The notes below the pieces were generated by a model. The model saw only the letters and a program-made list of their open reading frames with translations. It did not search any database and was not told the origin of the DNA. Position numbers and translations under genes: made by a program. Positions 59,887 through 64,000 of a DNA stretch of 64,000 bases are shown here, one piece after another. The stretch's first letter is position 1. Each line of letters begins with the position of its first letter. This DNA comes from Christensenella sp. UBA4636. Lineage in GTDB: Bacteria; Bacillota; Clostridia; Christensenellales; Borkfalkiaceae. The stretch spans positions 6,593 through 70,592 of the forward strand of contig DHMS01000031.1 of the NCBI GenBank assembly GCA_002405915.1, given 5' to 3'.

Positions 59887-61233
59887 TCAATTGAATTCGA
59901 AAGAGGAGAGGAAGTCTTTTATCAAAAAAGCACAGAAATGTGGAAAAGTGCAGATATTCGATTCGAAGCCTATATTGCCTTTAATGAGTTTTATCCCGAA
60001 GCGAATTTCTTTATATTCGTCGCTTTTAATCAAAGTCGACAGTGATTTTGAATTGTTGTTGCCAGCCTTTACTTCTATCGGCACGAGGTTGTCTTTTTGT
60101 CGAACGAAAAACTCTTCTTGCAGTGTGGAATTTTCTTTTTTATAATAGCAAAGTTTGTAACCGCATTTCACGAGAGCTTCTCCGATTATGCTTTCAAAAA
60201 GCCCGCCTTTATAGACATTCATGTTTTTATTCTGTCTGAAATCGAGTTGTGCGTCGTCGTCGAGTTGTGAAAGCAATAATCCGTTATCGGCGTAGTAGAG
60301 AATACAACAATCTTCCACAAAGTTGCCTTTAAGCGGAAGTTCGGGCGTTTGTAACGCTCGGCTTATATTTACAACGCCCGCGTCTTCAAGCCATTCGAGG
60401 GAACCTCTGTAATCCTTGAATTTTGCGCCCGAGCGCACTTTTGAAATCTGAAACTTTTTGTTTTCTTTTCCAAGCTGAAACGGGACGGAGCGGAACACGT
60501 TTGCAATGCGTGATTTGTCAAGTCCCACGGCATACTTTCTGATATCGGCTTCATAACCTATTACGATTTGTCTTTGAATTTCGAGTGTGTTTTGGAAATT
60601 TTTTTGCGTTACAAAGTCTTCCACCGCGTCGGGCATTCCGCCGACAATGCAGTAATCGAGGAATAAATCGTTGTAAATTTTTAGCACGGAGGCAGAGAAA
60701 GGGGTAAACGAAAGCATATGCTCTAAGATATCGTTTTTTACGGAATCGTTATATCCGTTTGCCCAAAGATATTCTTCAAAATCGAGCGAACGCATTTCTA
60801 CTTCCGTTTTGTATCCTACGCTTATGCTTGAAATTTCCTTATAGCAAACGCCGAGAAGCGAACCGCTGCAAATAACGTCATACTTATTGTCGATGGCGAA
60901 GAACTTCAAAGAAGTCACTATATCCGGGAATTCTTGGATTTCGTCAAAGAAGATAAGCGTTTCGTTCGGAATAAATTTTGCTTCCGGCTCAATTCGCGAA
61001 ATGTTTTTGATTATGGCTTCCGCCGTGTAGCCGTTTTCTGTTATCTGTTTGAATATCGGGTCCGATACAAAGTTTATTTCGATAACGTTTTTATAATTCT
61101 TTTCCGCAAACGTTTCGATAGTCTTTGTTTTTCCGACTTGTCTTGCGCCTTTTATAATAAGAGGTTTTTTGTCTGCGCTTTGTTTCCATTTTGCAATATA
61201 ATCGTCCATTTTTCGTCTTAAATATTTTTCCAT
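59887..61233 (-). CDS. DUF4143-type AAA ATPase, divergent copy 3
   Basis: A 448-aa member of the same broad family as those at 1364 and 34980 but of another subgroup. Walker A GARQVGKT is at about residues 28-35, Walker B TLIFFDEIQ and then ICSGSLLG. The C-terminal nuclease-like motif reads QEEFF...IEVK, so the usual Asp of the EIDF motif is Glu here. The ATG at 61233 follows GAGGGG; an in-frame upstream extension crosses the promoter and is rejected. It has its own 32/33-bp repeat array. Confidence 0.88.
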   Translation of the reverse strand: MEKYLRRKMDDYIAKWKQSADKKPLIIKGARQVGKTKTIETFAEKNYKNVIEINFVSDPIFKQITENGYTAEAIIKNISRIEPEAKFIPNETLIFFDEIQEFPDIVTSLKFFAIDNKYDVICSGSLLGVCYKEISSISVGYKTEVEMRSLDFEEYLWANGYNDSVKNDILEHMLSFTPFSASVLKIYNDLFLDYCIVGGMPDAVEDFVTQKNFQNTLEIQRQIVIGYEADIRKYAVGLDKSRIANVFRSVPFQLGKENKKFQISKVRSGAKFKDYRGSLEWLEDAGVVNISRALQTPELPLKGNFVEDCCILYYADNGLLLSQLDDDAQLDFRQNKNMNVYKGGLFESIIGEALVKCGYKLCYYKKENSTLQEEFFVRQKDNLVPIEVKAGNNNSKSLSTLIKSDEYKEIRFGIKLIKGNIGFESNICTFPHFCAFLIKDFLSSFEFN

Positions 61234-61261
61234 TTTAACCCCTCGGTTCTTTGATAATGAT

Positions 61262-61290
61262 ATTTTAGCATTTTTCCTAACAAAAATCAA
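61262..61290 (-). promoter_or_regulatory. SigA promoter of DUF4143 ATPase gene 3
   Basis: On the minus strand TTGATT (complement of 61285-61290), 17 bp, TGC-TAAAAT (complement of 61262-61267). The array ends 8 bp upstream of the -35. Confidence 0.78.
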
Positions 61291-61298
61291 CTCTTTTA

Positions 61299-61420
61299 CT
61301 AAAAAATGAGCAAGTTTTTTTGAAGGTTGCCTAAAAAATGAGTGAGTTTTTATATTGATTTACCGCTTTTATGAGTGACTTTTTGCTGTGGAACGACTAA
61401 AAAATGAGGCAGTTTGAGCT
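61299..61420 (-). repeat. 32/33-bp-period repeat array, locus 3
   Basis: Four copies of a CTAAAAAATGAGTGAGTTT-like core (plus-strand reading). The ATGAG centres are at 61306, 61338, 61371 and 61404, spaced 32, 33 and 33 bp. The third copy is the most diverged (CTTTTATGAGTGACTTTT). Gene-strand consensus: AAACTCACTCATTTTTTAG. The rest of the gap 61234-61510 holds the promoter and the terminator of the defence-like pair. Confidence 0.85.
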
Positions 61421-61477
61421 TTTAGTAGTGATTAAAAACAAAAATATTAGGAATAATGCGGAAACTTGCAAAAAAAA

Positions 61478-61501
61478 TTCGCGCCGAAAAATCGGAGCGA
61501 A
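61478..61501 (-). terminator. Terminator of the AAA/TOPRIM-like operon
   Basis: TTCGCGCCGA (61478-61487) pairs with TCGGAGCGAA (61492-61501) with one mismatch; on the minus strand eight T's follow. Confidence 0.82.
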
Positions 61502-61510
61502 TAAAAAGAG

Positions 61511-62041
61511 TTATTTTAATAAATCGAAGAGGTAACCCTCGTCTTTTTTGTGTTTGCCGTGCGTGCGGTGATATTCCGTAATCGCGGAGATTAAAAGGTT
61601 AATGCGGGTTGAAAAATAATCTTCGTAAAAGGCGGTTGAATTATCGTATTTTTTGCGATTGAAAACAACGTTTTTCTTGCAAAAATCTTTAGGCTTTTGT
61701 TTTGCTTTGACCTTTTCAAAGTCCTGAACTTTGTTTTCTGCGATGATGAAAAGCATTTCAAGCTCCGGCTTAGTGCAGAACTTTGCTTGCAATTTTACGG
61801 TAGGCGATAATTCCTTAGGGATTTTTAATGTATCGGACATTTTGTCGCCGATACGGTAAATTTCGATTTCGCCGTGGTAAGCGTCAAGCGCGGGCTTTAA
61901 TTGCGGAGAGGTGAGTTGACGAGCATGGAACGGACGCATGTCGAGTAAGTCGTCACGCGTGAATTTCAACTTATCGTTGTCGAGCAGAAGGTTTATAACT
62001 TTCAGTTCGTTCGGACCTTCGCACATAATAAGGATTTTCAT
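61511..62041 (-). CDS. RloB/OLD-TOPRIM-like protein, putative defence effector
   Basis: A 176-aa protein. MKILIMCEGPNELKVINLLL gives the Glu of a TOPRIM-like first motif. YRIGDKMSD is a candidate second motif, and TKPELEMLFIIAE resembles the conserved PxFExxLLxH block of RloB proteins. These similarities are partial. Its ATG overlaps the end of the AAA ATPase gene by 4 bp (ATGA). The pair architecture (AAA_15/21 ATPase plus TOPRIM-like nuclease) is that of RloA/RloB- or AbiL-type phage resistance. Function inferred. Confidence 0.6.
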   Translation of the reverse strand: MKILIMCEGPNELKVINLLLDNDKLKFTRDDLLDMRPFHARQLTSPQLKPALDAYHGEIEIYRIGDKMSDTLKIPKELSPTVKLQAKFCTKPELEMLFIIAENKVQDFEKVKAKQKPKDFCKKNVVFNRKKYDNSTAFYEDYFSTRINLLISAITEYHRTHGKHKKDEGYLFDLLK

Positions 62042-63156
62042 TTGAGAAACTCCTTTTTTATGCTCATAAGGTCGTCGTAATTGACGGAAGTTTTGAATGC
62101 GTCGTTATAGAATTGTCTACTTTTTGAGAGTTCTACGCGAATGTCGAAGTTCTCGTACATATTTTCCGCGGTGATTTTTTTGTCGGCTTTGCAAACCCAG
62201 ATATTGTCTTGGCGATTGAACAAGTCGAGAAGTTCGCAGTAGTGCGTGGAAAAGTATAGCGTTGCGTTGAATTTGTTTACGGATTTATCCTTGTATAGGT
62301 TGATTATGTTTTCGACGAGCGTTTTGTGGAAGTGGTTTTCTATTTCGTCTATGATTAGGTCGAAGCCGTATTTCAGCGAGGCTATGACTGTGACGTAAAG
62401 TAGCAAACCTTTTGTCGTTCCGCTTGATAAAAAATGCAAAAGCTCTTTATCCGATACTATTTTTTTGCCCGCGGAAACCGTGAGTTCGTAGTTGTGTTCG
62501 TCAAGCATAGTAAGCTCTTTTACGTTTTCGTCGAAGAGGTGTAAGACTTTTGACAAAACGGAAGGGGAAAGCTTATACAATTTTAGCGAGTTGAACATAA
62601 GGCGGTAAGTGTTCGCGCCTTCGCCGTCGGAATTAAAGTATACGGCTCTCGTTTGCTTTTTAGTCAACACGAAAAACACGATAGACGTGTCCTCGGGCAA
62701 AATTCCGATATTTTCGACGGGGACAAAGCCGTCGTCCGCGAAAATGCTTTTAGCCTTGGACTTATAGTAAGTCTTTTTTAAAAGCCGTTGGTTAGAAAAA
62801 GTAGCCTTATCCGAAAGCGTTGCGGAAGAGGATATCTCCGTCGTGTACTTGTAGATTTCTCCTTCGTGATAGAAAAAGATTACGAGGCTTATTCCGTCGT
62901 AAGAATAGTTTTTGTTTTCAAGCGAAAAATTGCCGAGAATAGAGTAGGCGCAGTCAAGAAGGTCGAGAAAAGAAGTTTTGCCCGACGCGTTTTTGCCGAT
63001 AAAAGCCGCGGTGTTGTACGCAAACAATCCGTCGGCGATTTCTTGAAGCTCGTATTCTTTGTCCTCGGTGGTCTTTTTCGATTTTGCGGTGAAGTCAAGC
63101 ACGCAATCGTCTTGTATGTTCTTAAAGCCCGTCGCTTTAACGTAAAGTAGTTTCAT
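62038..63156 (-). CDS. AAA ATPase (AAA_15/AAA_21, RloA-like), putative defence sensor
   Basis: A 372-aa ABC/SMC-type ATPase. It starts MKLLYVKATGFKNIQ, then Walker A in FIGKNASGKTSFLDLL (about residues 52-60). A middle insertion follows, then the signature region FLSSGTTKGLLL, Walker B DLIIDEIENHFHKTL and the switch His in YFSTHYCELL. These are typical of abortive-infection ATPases of the RloA/AbiLi type. The start at 63156 is fixed by GGAGG 8 nt upstream. Translationally coupled to the TOPRIM-like gene. Confidence 0.8.
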   Translation of the reverse strand: MKLLYVKATGFKNIQDDCVLDFTAKSKKTTEDKEYELQEIADGLFAYNTAAFIGKNASGKTSFLDLLDCAYSILGNFSLENKNYSYDGISLVIFFYHEGEIYKYTTEISSSATLSDKATFSNQRLLKKTYYKSKAKSIFADDGFVPVENIGILPEDTSIVFFVLTKKQTRAVYFNSDGEGANTYRLMFNSLKLYKLSPSVLSKVLHLFDENVKELTMLDEHNYELTVSAGKKIVSDKELLHFLSSGTTKGLLLYVTVIASLKYGFDLIIDEIENHFHKTLVENIINLYKDKSVNKFNATLYFSTHYCELLDLFNRQDNIWVCKADKKITAENMYENFDIRVELSKSRQFYNDAFKTSVNYDDLMSIKKEFLK

Positions 63157-63177
63157 GTTCTTTACCTCCGTGTCTAT

Positions 63178-63206
63178 ATTATACACTAAAAATTAAAAAT
63201 AAACAA
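63178..63206 (-). promoter_or_regulatory. SigA promoter of the AAA/TOPRIM-like operon
   Basis: On the minus strand TTGTTT (complement of 63201-63206), 17 bp, TG-TATAAT (complement of 63178-63183), about 20 nt before the ATG. The remaining gap to 63499 shows nothing recognisable. Confidence 0.7.
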
Positions 63207-63499
63207 GTATTTTGTTTTAATTTATTTGAAATGCTTATAAAAGTTACTTTTTATCGAAAGATAATCAAAAATACGGTGCAACTTTGTTTGCGTTAGTATT
63301 TCCGACGGGGCTTAGAGGAAAAAGACAATGACTTTCAAGTTTAAAAACAAAGCGAAAGAACGATAATTTGTATATCATTATATATTAAGAACGAGAAAGA
63401 AGAATTTTCGGCGTTTTCGGGGCGGGAAGCGGCAAAAAGGAAAAAATACTAAAATCTTTGCAAAAAAATTAAATTATTGCAAAAAATCCTAAAAAAAAT

Positions 63500-63528
63500 T
63501 TGACTATCGATGGGTTTTTGGATATAAT
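63500..63528 (+). promoter_or_regulatory. SigA promoter of gap
   Basis: TTGACT (63500-63505), 17 bp, TATAAT (63523-63528), 45 bp before the ATG. Confidence 0.85.
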
Positions 63529-63572
63529 ACAATATGAAAAAATAAATAAATCTTTTCAAGGAGATTGAAATT

Positions 63573-64000
63573 ATGGCAAATGTAAAAGTAGCTATAAACG
63601 GGTTCGGCCGTATCGGTCGTCTCGCTTTCAGACAGATGTTTGGCGCAAAGGGTTACAAAATCGTCGCTATTAACGACTTGACCAGCCCCAAAATGCTCGC
63701 TCATCTTCTTAAGTATGATACGACGCAGGGCAACTACGCTAACAGCCACACCGTAACCTATAAAGACGCGGTTCTCGCCGAGGACGGAAAGACTGTCGTT
63801 ACCCCCGGTTCTATCACCGTTGACGGTACCGAAATCACCATCTACGCTTGCGCTAAGGCTCAGGACCTTCCCTGGAAGAAGCTTAAAGTAGACGTAGTTT
63901 TGGAATGCACGGGCTTCTACACCTCCAAGGCTAAAGCTCAGGCTCATATCGACGCAGGCGCGAAGAACGTCGTTATTTCCGCTCCCGCGGGCAACGACCT
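63573..64000 (+). CDS. gap: Glyceraldehyde-3-phosphate dehydrogenase, type I, 3' partial
   Basis: The first 142 codons of a glycolytic enzyme that oxidises glyceraldehyde 3-phosphate with NAD and phosphate. The NAD-binding VAINGFGRIGRLAFR (residues 5-19), LLKYDTTQGNY and VDVVLECTGFYTSK followed by VVISAPA are typical. The window ends before the catalytic SCTTN motif. AAGGAG is 9 nt before the ATG. Confidence 0.96.
   Translation, partial: MANVKVAINGFGRIGRLAFRQMFGAKGYKIVAINDLTSPKMLAHLLKYDTTQGNYANSHTVTYKDAVLAEDGKTVVTPGSITVDGTEITIYACAKAQDLPWKKLKVDVVLECTGFYTSKAKAQAHIDAGAKNVVISAPAGND

Overview
The window is ordinary chromosome of a low-to-moderate GC Gram-positive anaerobe. It carries the class Clostridia arrangement of the S10-spc-alpha ribosomal operon, zinc-binding (C+) versions of S4, S14 and L36, strong AGGAGG-type ribosome binding sites, SigA promoters that often have a TGN extended -10, a PyrR attenuator and a GGGtGRT/NifU-like pair. 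Its polysaccharide genes suggest an uncultured gut member of the Clostridia. The lineage is inferred; no rRNA is present.

Layout. 1-1026: end of a sugar-type ABC ATPase with degenerate catalytic motifs. 1240-2692: a DUF4143-type ATPase behind a 33-bp repeat array. 2816-7819: GGGtGRT/NifU-like pair (minus strand), then tyrS, an IMPACT-family gene, recX and a biotin ligase. 8006-23745: an attenuator-like leader followed by about 31 genes from rpsJ to rplQ, including secY, adk, map, infA, rpmJ and rpoA. 23823-30668: small membrane protein, tRNA-Arg(CCU), DUF4177 protein, phosphopantetheinyl transferase, tyrosine phosphatase, an orphan 40-bp repeat array, flotillin/NfeD operon, FAD oxidoreductase. 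30883-34697: a putative DUF6883 toxin with four tandem SH3-like (DUF4926-like) partner genes, one frameshifted, then an M29 aminopeptidase. 34803-36305: second DUF4143 ATPase with its own 33-bp array. 36388-38630: PyrR-attenuated pyrR and uracil permease. 38804-50158: a complete glucuronate-to-pyruvate pathway (uxaC, uxuB-type reductase, uxuA, kdgK, eda) with a GH2 glycosidase and an AraC regulator. 50756-59750: a giant domain-permuted membrane GH3 enzyme and a secreted partner. 59887-63156: third DUF4143 ATPase with array, and an AAA/TOPRIM-like pair that resembles a defence module. 63573-64000: start of gap.

Two regulatory patterns stand out. First, each of the three DUF4143 ATPase genes is preceded by four copies of a short motif at an almost exact 33-bp period. 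The motif differs from locus to locus, which suggests that each ATPase recognises its own array. Second, the three hexuronate-related promoters (eda, uxuA, GH2) share one geometry: two TTTTGCAAT-like boxes exactly 22 bp apart, with the second 31 bp before the -10. This fits an AraC-family activator, and one is encoded between the GH2 gene and uxuA. The eda mRNA leader also folds on paper into a large nested structure whose outer helix starts at the predicted transcription start.
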